A DNA stretch of 64,000 nucleotides from Chamaelirium japonicum (taxonomy: Eukaryota; Streptophyta; Magnoliopsida; Liliales; Melanthiaceae). Both the position numbers and the translations under genes were made by a program. The DNA is taken from contig OX393549.1 in assembly GCA_947650365.1 (NCBI GenBank), positions 17,550,896-17,614,895 of the forward strand, in the 5' to 3' direction. Shown here piece after piece: positions 25,901-40,659 of the stretch (positions are counted from its first letter, which is position 1; the number at the start of each line of letters is the position of its first letter). A model generated the notes under the pieces. It ran no database searches and was not told the origin of the DNA. It was given only the letters and a program-made list of their open reading frames with translations.

Positions 25901-28240
25901 ACAATCTATTCTATTTCATTCGTACGATCCATTCTAATCCATTCTAATTCATTCGTACGATCCATTCTTACTCATTCGTTCGATCCATTCTAATTCATTC
26001 GTTCGATCCATTCTAATTCATTCGCACGATCCATTCTAATTCATTCGTATGATCCATTCTAATCCATTCGTACGATCCATTCTAATTCATTCGTACGATC
26101 CATTCTAATTCATTCGTCCGATCCATTCTAATTCATTCGCACGAATGTATCCATTCTAATTCATTCATACGATCCATTCTAATTCATTCGTACGATCCAT
26201 TCTAATTCATTCGTAAGATCCATTCTAATTCATTCATACGATCCATTCTAATTCATTCGTACGATCCATTCTAATTCATTCGCACGAATGTATCCATTCT
26301 AGTTCATTCGTACAATCCATTCTAATTCATTCGTACGATCCATTCTAATTCATTCGCACGATCCATTCTAATTCATTCGTACGATCAATTCTAATTCATT
26401 TGTGCAATCCATTCTATTTCATTCGTACGATCCATTCTTACTCATTCGTACAATCCATTCTAATTCATTCACACGAATGTATCCATTCGTACGAATGAAT
26501 TAGAACAGATTGTACGAATGAATTAGATTGGATCGTACGAAGGAATTAGAATGGATCGTACGAATGAATTAGAATGGATCATACGAATGAATTAGAATGG
26601 ATCGTACGAAGGAATTAGAATGGATTGTACGAATGAATTAGAATGGATCGTACGATTGAATTAGAATGGATCATACGAATGAGTAAGAATGGATCGTATG
26701 AATGAATTAGATTGGATCGTACGATCCATTCTAATTCATTAGCATGGATCGTGCTAATGAATTAGAATGGAATATACGAATGAATTAGAATGGATCGTAG
26801 AATGGATCGTACAAATGAATTAGAATGGATCGTACGAATGAATTAGAATAGATCATAGGAATGAATTAGAATGGATCGTGCAAATGAATTAGAATGGATA
26901 CATTCGTGCGAATGATTTAGAATGGATCGTGCGAATGAATTAGAATGGATCGTACGAATGAATTATAATGGATATATTTGAACGAATAAATTACAATGGA
27001 TCATACGAATGAATTAGAATGGATCGTACGAATGAATTAGAATGGATAGTGCGAATGAATTAGAATCGATCGTACGAATGAATTAGAATGGATCATACGA
27101 ATGAATTAGAATGGATCATACGAATGAGTAAGAATGGATCGTACGAATGAATTAGAATGGATCATACGAATGAATTAGAATCGATCGTACGAATAAATTA
27201 GAATGGATACATTCGTCCGAATGAATTAGAATGGATCATTCGAATGAGTAAGAACGGATCGTACGAATGAAATAGAATAGATTGTACGAATGAATTAGAA
27301 TGGATCGTGCGAATGAATTAGAATGGATCGTACGAATGAATTAGAATGGATCGTACGAATGAATTAGAATGGATCGTGCGAATGAATTAGAATGGATCAT
27401 ATTAATGAATTAGAATGGATCGTACGAATGAATTAGAATGGATACATTCGTGCGAATGAATTAGAATGGATCGTGCGAATCCATTAGACTGGATCGTGCG
27501 AATGAATAAGAATGGATCATATGAATGAATTAGAATGGATCCTATGAATGAATTAGAATGGATCATACGAATGAGTAAGAATGGATCGCACGAATGAAAT
27601 AGAATAGACTGTACGAATGAATTAGAATGGATCCTACGAATGAATTAGAATGGATCGTGTGAAAGAATTAGAATGGATTGTATGAATGAATTAGAATGGA
27701 TCGTGCGAATGAATTCGAATGAATCGTACGAATTCATTCTAATTCATTCATACAATCCATTCTAATTCTTTCACACGATCCATTCTAATTCATTCGTACG
27801 TTCCATTCTAATTTATTAGCACGATCCATGCTAATTCATTCGTTCGATCAATTCTAATTCATTTGCACGATCCATTCTAATTCATTCGTACGATCCATTC
27901 TAATTCATTCGCACGATCCATTCTAATTCATTCATAGGATCCATTCTAATTCATTCATACGATCTATTCTAATTCTTTCGCATGAATGTATCCATTCTAA
28001 TTCATTCGCACAAATGTATCCATTCTAATTCATTCGTACGATCCATTTTAATTCATTCGTACGATCTATTCTAATTCATTCGTACGATCCATTGTAATTC
28101 ATTCGTACGATCTATTGTAATTCATTCGTACGATCCATTGTAATTCATTCGTATGATCCATTCCATTGTATCCATTCTAATTCATTCGTACGATCCATTT
28201 TAATTCATTCGTACGATCTATTCTAATTCATTCGTACGAT
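25901..28240. repeat. Mosaic satellite array
   Basis: Blocks: - to 26,489, + 26,490-27,731 (with one inverted unit at ~26,721-26,744), - 27,732 onward. The stretch 27,190-27,520 repeats part of unit C in order (TTCGTCCGAATG, ATCATTCGAATGAG, AGAACGGATC, GAATCCATTAGACTGG). At 28,163 a CCATTCCATTGTATCC junction fuses two units out of register. Only 23/28-bp units are present. Confidence 0.88.
26725..26771 (+). repeat. 47-bp perfect hairpin outside A and C
   Basis: Arms 26725-26744 and 26752-26771 with loop TGGATCG, identical to the hairpin in A copy 1. It is followed by the same GAATATACGAATG unit. Confidence 0.9.
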
Positions 28241-31200
28241 CCATTGTAATTCATTCGTATGATCCATTCTAATTCATTCATACGATCTATTCTAATTCAT
28301 TCATACAATCCATTCTAATTCTTTCACACGATCCATTCTAATTCATTCGTATGATCCATTCTAATTCATTCGCACAATCCATTCTATTTCATTCGTACGA
28401 TCAATTCTTACTCATTCGTATGATCCATTCTAATTCATTCGCACGAATGTATCCATAATGGATCATACAAATGAGTAAGAATGGATCGTACGAATGAAAT
28501 AGAATGGATTGTGCGAATGAATTAGAATGGACCGTACGAATGAATTAGACGTACGAATGAATTAGAATGGATACATTCGTGCGAATAAATTAGAATGGAT
28601 CATACGAATGAGTAAGAATGGATCGTCATTCTAATTCATTCGTATGATCCATTCTAATTCATTTGTATCCATTCTATTTCATTCGCACGATCCATTCTAA
28701 TTCATTCGCGCAATCTATTCTAATTCATTCGTACGATCCATTTTAATTCATTCGTACGATCCATTCTAATTCATTCATACAATCCATTCTAATTTATTCG
28801 CATGAATGTATCCATTCTAATTCATTCGTACGATCCATTCTAATTAATTCGCACAATCTATTCTAATTCATTCATACGATCCATTCTAATTCATTCGCAC
28901 GAATGTATCCATTCTAATTGATTCATACGATCCATTCTACTTCATTCGTATGATCCATTCTAATTCCTTCGTACGATCCATTCTATTTCATTCGTATGGT
29001 CCATTCTAATTCCTTCGTACGATCCATTCTAATTCCTTCGTATCCATTCTAATTCACTCATACGATCCATTCTAATTCATTCGTACGATCCATTCTAATT
29101 TATTCATACAATCCATTCTAATTCATTCGCACGAATGTATCCATTCTAATCCATTCGTATGATCCATTCTAATCCATTCGTACGATCCATTCTAATTCAT
29201 TCGCATGAATGTAACCATTCTAATTCATTCATTTGATCCATTCTAATTCATTCGTACGATCCATTCTAATTCATTCGTCCGATCCATTCTAATTCATTCG
29301 CACGAATGTATCCATTCTAATTCATTCGTACGATCTATTCTAATTCATTCGTACGATCCATTCTAATTCATTCGTTAGATCCATTCTAATTCATTCGTAA
29401 GATCCATTCTAATTCATTCGTACGATCCATTCTAATTCATTCGTACGATCCATTCTAATTCATTCGCACGAATGTATCCATTCTACTTCATTCGTACGAT
29501 CCATTCTAGTTCATTCGTACGATCTATTCTAATTCATTCGTACGATCCATTCTAATTCATTCATATGATCCATTCTAATTAATTCGTATGATCCATTCTA
29601 ATTCATTCGTACGATCCATTCTAATTCATTCATACAATCCATTCTAATTCATTCGCACGAATGTATCCATTCTAATTAATTTGTACGATCCATTCTAATT
29701 CATTCGTATGATCCATTCTTATTCATTCACACGATCCAGTCTAATGGATTCGCACGATCCATTCTAATTCATTCGCACGAATGTATCCATTCTAATTCAT
29801 TCGTACGATCCATTCTAATTCATTAATATGATCCATTCTAATTCATTCGTATGATCCATTCTAATTCATATGCACAAAGGTATCCATTCGAATCCATTCG
29901 TAGGATCCAATCTAATCCATTCGTACGATCCATTCTAATTCATTCGTACGATCCATTCTAATTCATTCGCTCGAATATATCCATTCTAATCCATTCGTAC
30001 GATCCATTCTAATCCATTCGTACGATCCATTCTAATTCAATCGCATGAATGTAACCATTCTAATTCATTCATTTGTTCCATTCTAATTCATTCGTACGAT
30101 CCATTCTAATTCATTCGTCCGATCCATTCTAATTCATTCGCACGAATGTATCCATTCTAATTCATTCGTACGATCCATTCTAATTCATTCGTACGATCCA
30201 TTCTAATTCATTCGTAAGATCCATTCTAATTTATTCGTACGATCCATTCTAATTCATTCGTACGATCCATTCTAATTCATTCGCACGAATGTATCCATTC
30301 TAGTTCATTCGTACGATCCATTCTAATTCATTCGTAAGATCCATTCTAATTCATTCGTACGATCCATTCTAATTCATTCGTACGATCCATTCTAATTCAT
30401 TCGTACGATCCATTCTAATTCATTCATACCATCCATTCTAATTCATTCGCACGAATGTATCCATTCTAGTTCATTCGTACGATCCATTCTAATTCATTCG
30501 TACGATCCATTCTAATTCATTCGCACGATCCATTCTAATTCATTCGTACGATCCATTCTAATTCATTCATACGATCCATTCTAATTCATTCGTACGATCT
30601 ATTCTAATTCATTCGCACAAATGTATCCATTCTAATTCATTCGTACGATCCATTCTAATTCATTCGCACGATTCATTCTAATTCATTCGTACGATCCATT
30701 CTAATTCTTTCACACGATCCATTCTAATTCATTCGTACGATCCATTCTAATTCATTCGCACGATCCATTCTAATTCATTCGTACGATCCATTCTAATTCA
30801 TTCGTACGATCCATTCTAATTCATTCGCACGAATGTATCCATTCTAGTTCATTCGTACGATCCATTCTAATTCATTCGTAAGATCCATTCTAATTCATTC
30901 GTACGATCCATTCTAATTCATTCGTACGATCCATTCTAATTCATTCGTAAGATCCATTCTAATTCATTCGTACGATCCATTCTAATTCATTCATACCATC
31001 CATTCTAATTCATTCGCACGAATGTATCCATTCTAGTTCATTCGTACGATCCATTCTAATTCATTCGTACGATCCATTCTAATTCATTCGCACGATCCAT
31101 TCTAATTCATTCGTACGATCCATTCTAATTCATTCATACGATCCATTCTAATTCATTCGTACGATCTATTCTAATTCATTCGCACAAATGTATCCATTCT

Positions 31201-33548
31201 AATTCATTCGTACGATCCATTCTAATTCATTCGCACGATACATTCTAATTCATTCGTACGATCCATTCTAATTCTTTCACACGATCCATTCTAATTCATT
31301 CGTACGATCCATTCTAATTCATTCGCACGATCCATTCTAATTCATTCGTACGATCCATTCTAATTCATTCATACGATCCATTCTAATTCATTCGTACGAT
31401 CCATTCTAATTCATTCGCACAAATGTATCCATTCTAATTCATTCGTACGATCCATTCTAATTCATTCGCACGATCCATTATAATTCATTCATACAATCCA
31501 TTCTAATTCTTTCACATGATCTATTCTAATTCATTCGTAGGATCCATTCTAATTCATTCGTACAATCTATTCTATTTCATTCGTACGATCCATTCTTACT
31601 CATTCGTATGATCCATTCTACTTCATTCGGACGAATGTATCCATTCTAATTTATTCGTACGATCCATTCTAATTCATTCGTACGATCCATTCTAATTCAT
31701 TCATATGATCCATTCTAATTCATTCGTATGATCTATTCTTATTCATTCGCATGATCCAGTCTAATTGATTCGCACGATCCATTCTAATTCATTCGCACGA
31801 ATGTATCCATTCTAATTCATTCGTACGATCCATTCTAATTCATTAATATGATCCATTCTAATTCATTCGTACGATCCATTCGAATTCATTCGTAGGATCC
31901 ATTCTAATTCATTCGTACAATCTATTCTATTTCATTCGTACGATCCAATCTTACTCATTCGTATGATCCATTCTAATTCATTCGGACGAATGTATCCATT
32001 CTAATTTATTCGTACGATCCATTCTAATTCATTCGTACGATCCATTCTAATTCATTCGTAAGATCCATTCTAATTCATTCGTACGATCCATTCTAATTGA
32101 TTCGTACGATCCATTCTAATTCATTCATACGATCTATTCTAATTCATTCATACAATCCATTCTAATTCTTTCACACGATCCATTCTAATTCATTTGTACG
32201 ATCCATTCTAATTCATTCGTACAATCCATTCTAATTCTTTCACACGATCCATTCTAATTCATTCGTAGGATCCATTCTAATTCATTCGTACAATGAGTAA
32301 GAATGGATCGTACGAATGAAATAGAATGGATTGTACGAATGATTTAGAATGGATACATTCGTGCGAATGAATTAGAATGGATTGTGCGAATGAATTAGAA
32401 TGGATCGTACGAATGAATTAGAATGGATCGTACGAATGAATTAGAATGGATCGTATGAAAGAATTAGAATGGATTGTATGAATGAATTAGAATAGATCGT
32501 ATGAATGAATTAGAATGGATCGTACGAATGAATTAGAATGGATCGTACGAATGAATTAGAATGGATCGTACGAATGAATTAGAATGGATCGTACGAATGA
32601 ATTAGAATGGATCGTGTGAAAGAATTAGAATGGATCGTACGAATGAATTAGAATGGATCGTGCGAATGAATTAGAATGGATCGTACGAATGAATTAGAAT
32701 GGATCGTGCTAATGAATTAGAATAGATCGTACCAATGAGTAAGAATGGATCGTACGAATGAAATAGAATGGATTGTGCGAATGAATTAGAATGGATCGTA
32801 CGAATGAATTAGAATGGATCGTGTGAAAGAATTAGAATGGATTGTATGAATGAATTAGAATAGATCGTATGAATGAATTAGAATGGATCATACGAATGAA
32901 TTAGAATGGATCGTGCGAATGAATTAGAATGGATCGTACGAATGAATTAGAATGGATACATTCGTGCGAATGAATTAGAATGGATCGGACGAATGAATTA
33001 GAATGGATCGTACGAATGAATTAGAATGGATCAAATGAATGAATTAGAATGGATCGTACGAATGAATTAGAATGCATCGTACGAAAGAATTATAATGGAT
33101 ATATTCGTGCGAATGAATTAGAATGGATCGTATGAATGAATTAGAATGGATCGTATGAGTGAATTAGAATGGATAGTACGAATGAAGTAGAATGGATCGT
33201 ATGAATGAATTAGAATGGATACATTCATGCGAATGAATTAGAATGGATCGTATGAATGAATTAGAATAGATTGTGCGAATGAATTAGAATGGATCGTATC
33301 AATGAATTAGAATAGATTGTGCGAATGAATTAGAATGGATCGTACGAATGAATTAGAATGGATACATTCATGCGAATAAATTAGAATGGATTGTATGAAT
33401 GAATTAGAATGGATCGTTCGAATGAATTAAAATGGATCGTACGAATGAATTAGAATAGATTGCGCGAATGAATTAGAATGGATCGTGCGAATGAAATAGA
33501 ATGGATACAAATGAATTAGAATGGATCATACGAATGAATTAGAATGAC
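28241..33548. repeat. Segment B, copy 2 (~5.3 kb)
   Basis: Same marker order as B copy 1 at an offset of 11,848 on the left and 12,535 on the right. The extra 687 bp comes from a ~567-bp internal duplication (30,281-31,391) and about 120 bp of added units near 31,890. Blocks: - to 28,457, + 28,458-28,625, - 28,626-32,291, + 32,292-33,548. It ends at ATGACGATAC, where copy 1 instead continues ATGACGATCC; the following sequence matches a later part of unit C, so material was lost or joined here. Confidence 0.82.
30281..31391 (-). repeat. Local ~550-bp tandem duplication in B copy 2
   Basis: The rare unit TTCATACCATCC occurs at 30,421 and again at 30,988, but once in B copy 1. The start marker TCGCACGAATGTATCC with TAGTTC occurs at 30,281 and 30,825. 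The spacing of 544 at the start and 567 later means one extra 23-mer in the second copy. Confidence 0.78.
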
Positions 33549-34890
33549 GATACTCATTCGTATGATCCATTCTAATTTATTCGCACGAATGTATCCATTC
33601 TAATTCATTCGTACGTCTAATTCATTCGTACGGTCCATTCTAATTCATTCGCACAATCCATTCTATTTCATTCGTACGATCCATTCTTACTCATTTGTAT
33701 GATCCATTATGGATACATTCGTGCGAATGAATTAGAATGGATCATACGAATGAGTAAGAATGGATCGTACGAATGAAATAGAATGGATTGTGCGAATGAA
33801 TTAGAATGGATCATACGAATGAATTAGAATGGATCGTGTGAAAGAATTAGAATGGATTGTATGAATGAATTAGAATAGATCGTATGAAAGAATTAGAATG
33901 GATCATACGAATGAATTAGAATGGATCGTACGAATGAATTAGAATGGATCGTACGAATGAATTAAAATGGATCGTACGAATGAATTAGAATGGATACATT
34001 CGTGCGAATGAATTAGAATGGATACATTCGTGTGAAAGAATTAGAATAGATCGTATGAATGAATTAGAATGGATCCTATGAATGAATTAGAATGGATCGT
34101 GCGAATGAATTAGGATGGATCGTACGAATGAATTAGAATGGATCGTGCTAATGAATTAGAATTGATCGAACGAATGAATTAGCATGGATCGTGCTAATAA
34201 ATTAGAATGGAACGTACGAATGAATTAGAATGGATCGTGTGAAAGAATTAGAATGGATTGTATGAATGAATTAGAATGAATTCGTACGATCCATTCGAAT
34301 TCATTCGCACGATCCATTCTAATTCTAATTCGTACAATCCATTCTAATCCTTTCACACGATCAATTCTAATTCATTCGTAGGATCCATTCTAATTCATTC
34401 TTACAATCTATTCTATTTCATTCGTGCGATCCATTCTTACTCATTCGTATGATCCATTCTAATTCATTCGGACGAATGTATCCATTCTAATTTATTCGTA
34501 CGATCCATTCTAATTCATTCGTATGATCCATTCTAATTCATTCGTACGATCCATTCTTACTCATTCGTATGATCCATTCTAATTCATTCGTACGATCCAT
34601 TCTAATTCATTCGTACGATCGATTCTAATTCATTCGCACTATCCATTCTAATTCATTCGTACGATCCATTCTAATTCATTCGTATGATCCATTGTAATTT
34701 ATTCGTTCAAATATATCCATTCTAATTCATTCGTACGATCCATTCTAATTCATTCGCACGATCCATTCTAATTCATTCGCACGAATGTATCCATTCTAAT
34801 TCATTTGCACGATCCATTCTAATTCATTCCTATGATCTATTCTAATTCATTCGTACGATCCATTCTAATTCATTCGTACGATCCATTCTA
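33549..34890. repeat. Mixed array before the tandem C block
   Basis: Blocks: - 33,549-33,708, + 33,709-34,279, - 34,280-34,890. The first ~170 bp match the C unit around 37,186-37,340 (GTACGTCTAATTC, then the CCATTATGG switch). The stretch 34,100-34,480 matches ~59,660-60,090, including the switch GAATGAATTCGTACG. The stretch 34,440-34,730 matches 62,440-62,730, and 34,693-34,930 matches the left flank of the island. Confidence 0.83.
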
Positions 34891-34916
34891 CGATCCATTC
34901 TAATTCATTCGTATAT

Positions 34917-34963
34917 TCCATTCTAATTCATTAGCACGATCCATGCTAATGAATTAGAATGGA
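34917..34963 (-). repeat. 47-bp hairpin, opposite orientation (C copy 1)
   Basis: Arms 34917-34936 and 34944-34963 are the same 20-bp inverted repeat, but the loop reads CGATCCA, the complement of the + strand hairpin loop. It lies near the start of the C unit. In the counterpart beside the island this arm is the site of the left breakpoint. Confidence 0.9.
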
Positions 34964-35884
34964 TCGTACGATCCAATCTAATTCATTCATACGATCCATT
35001 CTTACTCATTCGTATGATCCATTCTAATTCAATCGTACGATCCATTCTAATTCATTCGTACGATCCATTCTAATTCCTTCGTACGATCCATTCTAATTCA
35101 TTCGTACGATCCATTCTAATTCATTCGTACGATCCATTCTAATTCCTTCGTACGATCTATTCTAATTCATTCGTACAATCTATTCTAATTCATTCGTACG
35201 AATGGATACATTCGTGTGAATGAATTAGAATGGATTGTACGAATGAGTAAGAATGGATCGTACGAATGAAATAGAATGGATTGCACGAATGAACTAGAAT
35301 GGATCGTACGAATGAATTAGAATGGATCGTGCGAATGAATTAGAATAGATCGTACGAATGAATTAGAATGGATCGTATGAATGAATTAGAATGGATACAT
35401 TCGTGCGAATGAATTAGAATGGATCGGACGAATGAATTAGAATGGATCGTACGAATGAATTAGAATGGATCGTACGAATGGTTTAGAATGGATCATACGA
35501 ATGAATTAGAATGGATCGTGCGAATGAATTAGAATGGATCGAACGAATGAATTAGAATGGATCGAACGAATGAGTAAGAATAGATCGTACGAATGAATTA
35601 GAATAGATTAGAATGGATCGTACGAATGAAATAGAATAGATTGTACGAATGAATTAGAATGGATTCGTACGAATGAATTAGAATGGATACATTCGTGCGA
35701 ATGAATTAAAATGGATCGTACCATTGAGTAAGAATGGATCGTACGAATGAATTAGAATGGATCGTACGAAGGAATTAGAATGGATCGTATGAATGATTTA
35801 GAATGGATCGTACGATTGAATTGGAATGGATCATATGAATAAGTAAGAATGGATCGTATGAATGAATTAGATTGGATCGTACGA

Positions 35885-35931
35885 TCCATTCTAATTCATT
35901 AGCATGGATCGTGCTAATGAATTAGAATGGA
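35885..35931 (+). repeat. 47-bp hairpin (C copy 1)
   Basis: Arms 35885-35904 and 35912-35931, loop TGGATCG. It forms the + partner of the oppositely oriented hairpin about 950 bp upstream. Confidence 0.9.
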
Positions 35932-38900
35932 ATATACGAATGAATTAGAATGGATCGTAGAATGGATCGTACGAATGAATTTGAATGGATACATTTGTGC
36001 GAATGAATCTAAATGGATTGTATGAATGAATTAGAATGGATCGTACGAATGAATTAGAATGGATCATACGAATTAATTAGAATGGATCGTACGAATGAAT
36101 TAGAATGGTTACATTCGTGCGAATGAATTAGAATGGATCGTACGAAAGAATTTGAATGGATATATTCGTGCAAATGAATTAGAATGGATCGTACGAATGA
36201 GTTAGAATTCATTCGTATAATCTATTCTATTTCATTCGTACGATCCATTCTTACTCATTCGTATGATCCATTCTAATTCATTCGAGCGAATGTATCCATT
36301 CTAATTTATTCGTACGATCCATTCTAATTCATTCGTACTATCCATTCTAATTCATTCGTACGATCCATTCTAATTAATTCGTATGATCCATTCTAATTCT
36401 TTCGTACGATCCATTCTAATTCATTCATACAATCCATTCTAATTCATTCGCACGAATGTATCCATTCTGATTCATTCGTACGAATCCATTCTAATTCATT
36501 CGTACAATCCATTCTATTTCATTCGTACGATCCATTCTTACTCATTCGTATGATCCATTTTAATTCATTCGCACGAATGTATCCATTCTAAATCATTCAT
36601 ACGATCCATTCTAATTCATTCGTACGATCCATTCTAAATCATTCGTACAATCGATTCTATTTCATTCGTACGATAAATTCTACATCATTCTAATTCATTC
36701 TATTTCATTTGTACGATCCGTTCTAATTCACTCATACGATCCATTCTAATTCATTCATACGATCCATTCTAATTCATTTGCACGAATATATCCATTCTAA
36801 TTCAATCGTACGATCAATTCTAATTCATTCGCACGAATGTATCTATTCTACTTCATTCGTACGATCCATTCTAATTCATTCGTACGATCCATTCTAATTC
36901 ATTCATACAATCCATTCTAATTCTTTCACACGATCGATTCTAATTCATTCGTAGGATCCATTCTAATTCATTCGTACAATCTATTCTATTTCATTCGTAC
37001 GACCCATTCTAATTCATTCGCACGAATGTATCCATTCTAATTCATTCATACGAATCCATTCTAATTCATTCGTACAATCCATTCTATTTCATTCGTACGA
37101 TCCATTCTTACTCATTCGTACGATCCATTCTAATTCATTCGTACGATCCATTCTAATTCATTCGCACGATCCATTCTTACTCATTCGTATGATCCATTCT
37201 AATTTATTCGCACGAATGTATCCATTCTAATTCATTCGTACGTCTAATTCATTCTTACGGTCCATTCTAATTCATTCGCACAATCCATTCTATTTTATTC
37301 GTACGATCCATTCTTAGTCATTCGTATGATCCATTATGGATACATTCGTGCGAATGAATTAGAATGGATCATACGAATGAGTAAGAATGGATCGTACGAA
37401 TGAAATAAAATGGATTGTGCGAATGAACTAGAATGGATCGTACGAATGAATTAGAATGGATCGTGTGAAAGAATTAGAATGGATTGTATGAATGAATTAG
37501 AATAGATCGTATGAATGAATTAGAATGGATCGTACGAATGAATTAGAATGGATCGTACGAATGAATTAGAATGGATACATTCGCGAATGAATTAGAATGG
37601 ATCGTACAAATGAATTAGAATGGATCGTACGAATGAATTAGAATGGATCTTACGAATGAATTAGAATGGATCAAACGAATGAATTAGAATGGATCGTACG
37701 AATGAATTAGAATGGATACATTTGTGCGAATGAATTAGAATGGATCGTACGAATGAATTAGAATGGATCGTATGAATGAATTAGAATGGATCGTACGAAT
37801 GAATTAGAATGGATCGTACGAAGGAATTAGAATGGATCGTACGAATGAATTAGAATGGATATATTCGTGCAAATGAATTAGAATGGATCATATGAATGTA
37901 TTAGAATGGATCGTATGAGTGAATTAGAATGGATCGTGCGAATGAATTAGAATGGTTTGTATGAATGAATTAGAATGGATCGTATGAATGAATAAGAATG
38001 GATCGTACGAATGAATTAGAATGGATCGTACGAATGAACTAGAATGGATACATTCGTGCGAATGAATTAGAATGGATACGAATGAATTAGAATGGATCGT
38101 GCGAATGAATTAGAATGGATCGTATGAATGAACTAGAATGGATACATTCGTGCGAATGAATTAGAATGGATCGTACGAATGAATTAGAATGGATCGTACG
38201 AATGAATTAGAATGGATCGTACGAATGAATTAGAATGGATCATACGAATAAATTAGAATGGATACATTCGTGCGAATGAATTAGAATGGATCGGACGAAT
38301 GAATTAGAATGGATCGTACGAATGAATTAGAATGGATCGTACGAATGAACTAGAATGGATATATTCGTGCGAATGAATTAGAATGGATCGTACGAATGAA
38401 TTAGAATGGATCGTACGAATGAATTAGATTGGATCGTACGAATGAATTAGAATAGATCGTACGAATGAATTAGAATAGATACATTCGTGCGAATGAATTA
38501 GAATGGATCAGACGAATGAATTAGAATGGATCGTACGAATGAATTAGAATGGATCTTACGAATGGATTAGAATGGATACATTCGTGCGAATGAATTAGAA
38601 TGGATCGGACGAATGAATTGGACGAATGAATTAGAATGGATCGTACGAATGAATTAGAATGGATCAAATGAATGAATTAGAATGGTTACATTCATGCGAA
38701 TGAATTAGAACGCATCGTACGAATGGATTAGAATGGATCGTACGAATGGATTAGAATGGATACATTCGAGCGAATGAATTAGAATGGATCGTACGAATAA
38801 AATTAGAATGGATCGTACGAATGAATTAGAATAGATCGTACAAATGAATTAGAATGGATCGTACGAATGAATTAGAATGGATCGTGTGAAAGAATTAGAA

Positions 38901-40612
38901 TGGATCGTACGAATGAATTAGAATGGATCGTGCGAATGAATTAGAATGGATCGTACGAATGAATTAGAATGGATCGTGCTAATGAATTAGAATTGATCGA
39001 ACGAATGAATTAGCATGGATCGTGCATTCGTACGATCCATTCTAATTCATTCGTAAGATCCATTCAAATTCATTCGTACGATCCATTCTAATTCATTCGT
39101 ACGATCCATTCTAATTCATTCGCACGAGTGTATCTATTCTAGTTCTTTCGTACGATCCATTCTAATTCATTCGTTCGATCCATTCTAATTCATTCATACG
39201 ATCTATTCTAATTCATTCATACAATCCATTCTAATTCTTTCACACGATCCATTCTAATTCATTCGTACGATCCATTCTAATTCATTTGCACAATCCATTC
39301 TATTTCATTCGTACGATCCATTCTTACTCATTCGTATGATCCATTCTAATTCATTTGCACGAATGTATCCATAATGGATCATACGAATGAGTAAGAATGG
39401 ATCGTACGAATGAAATAGAATTGATTGTGCGAATGAATTAGAATGGACCATACGAATGAATTAGAATGGATACATTCGTGCGAATGAATTAGAATGGATT
39501 GGACGAATGAATTAGAATGGATCGTACGAATGAATTAGAATGGATCGTACAAATGAATTAGAATGGATCGTACGAATAAATTAGAATGGATACATTCGTC
39601 CGAATGAATTAGAATGGATCATTCGAATGAGTAAGAACGGATCGTACGAATGAAATAGAATAGATTGTACGAATGAATTAGAATGGATCGTGCGAATGAA
39701 TTAGAATGGATCGTACGAATGAATTAGAATGGATCGTGCGAATGAATTAGAATGGATCATATTAATGAATTAGAATGGATCGTACGAATGAATTAGAATG
39801 GATACATTCGTGCGAATGAATTAGAATGGATCGTGCGAATCCATTAGACTGGATCGTGCGAATGAATAAGAATGGATTATACGAATGAATTAGAATGGAT
39901 CGTATGAATTAATTAGAATGGATACATTCGTGCGAATGAATTAGAATAGATTGTATGAATGAATTAGAATGGATCGTACGAATGAATTAGAATGGATCAT
40001 GCGAATTAATTAGAATGGATCATACGAATGAATTAGAATGGATCGTACGAATGAATTAGAATGGATCTTACGAATGAACTAGAATGGATCGTACGAATGA
40101 ACTAGAATGGATACATTCGTGCGAATGAATTAGAATGGATCGTACGAATGAATTAGAATGGATCGTACGAATGAATTAGAATAGATCTTACGAATGAATT
40201 AGAATGGATCTAACGAATGAATTAGAATGGATCGTACGAATGAATTAGAATGGATCGTACGAATGAATTTGAATGGATCGCACGAAAGTAACCATTCTAA
40301 TTCATTCATACGATTCATTCTAATTCATTCGTATGAGCTATTCTAATTCATTCGTACGATCCATTCTAATTCATTCGTACGATCCATTGTAATTCATTCA
40401 TACAATCCATTTAGATTCATTCGCACAAAATGTATCCATTCAAATTCATTCGTACGATCCAGTCTAATTCATTCGTACGATCCATTCTAATTCATTCGCA
40501 CGAATATATCCAGTCTAATTCTTTCGTACGATGCATTCTAATTCATTCGTACGATCCATTCTAATTCATTCGTACGATCCATTCTACGATCCATTCTAAT
40601 TCATTCGTATAT

Positions 40613-40659
40613 TCCATTCTAATTCATTAGCACGATCCATGCTAATGAATTAGAATGGA
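40613..40659 (-). repeat. 47-bp hairpin, opposite orientation (C copy 2)
   Basis: Arms 40613-40632 and 40640-40659, loop CGATCCA. Confidence 0.9.

Larger units (their letters stand above)
34891..40586. repeat. Higher-order unit C, tandem copy 1 (5,696 bp)
   Basis: Its start is marked by the out-of-register fusion CCATTCTA/CGATCC, which recurs at 40,587, 46,459 and 52,239. Blocks: - 34,891-35,199 (one inverted unit at 34,944-34,966), + 35,200-36,208 (one inverted unit at 35,885-35,904), - 36,209-37,336, + 37,337-39,026, - 39,027-39,372, + 39,373-40,287, - to the end. The switch series is the same in all four copies. Markers: ATTCGCGAATG at 37,579, GAATTGGACG at ~38,616, GAATCCATTAGACTGG at ~39,837. 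Confidence 0.92.
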
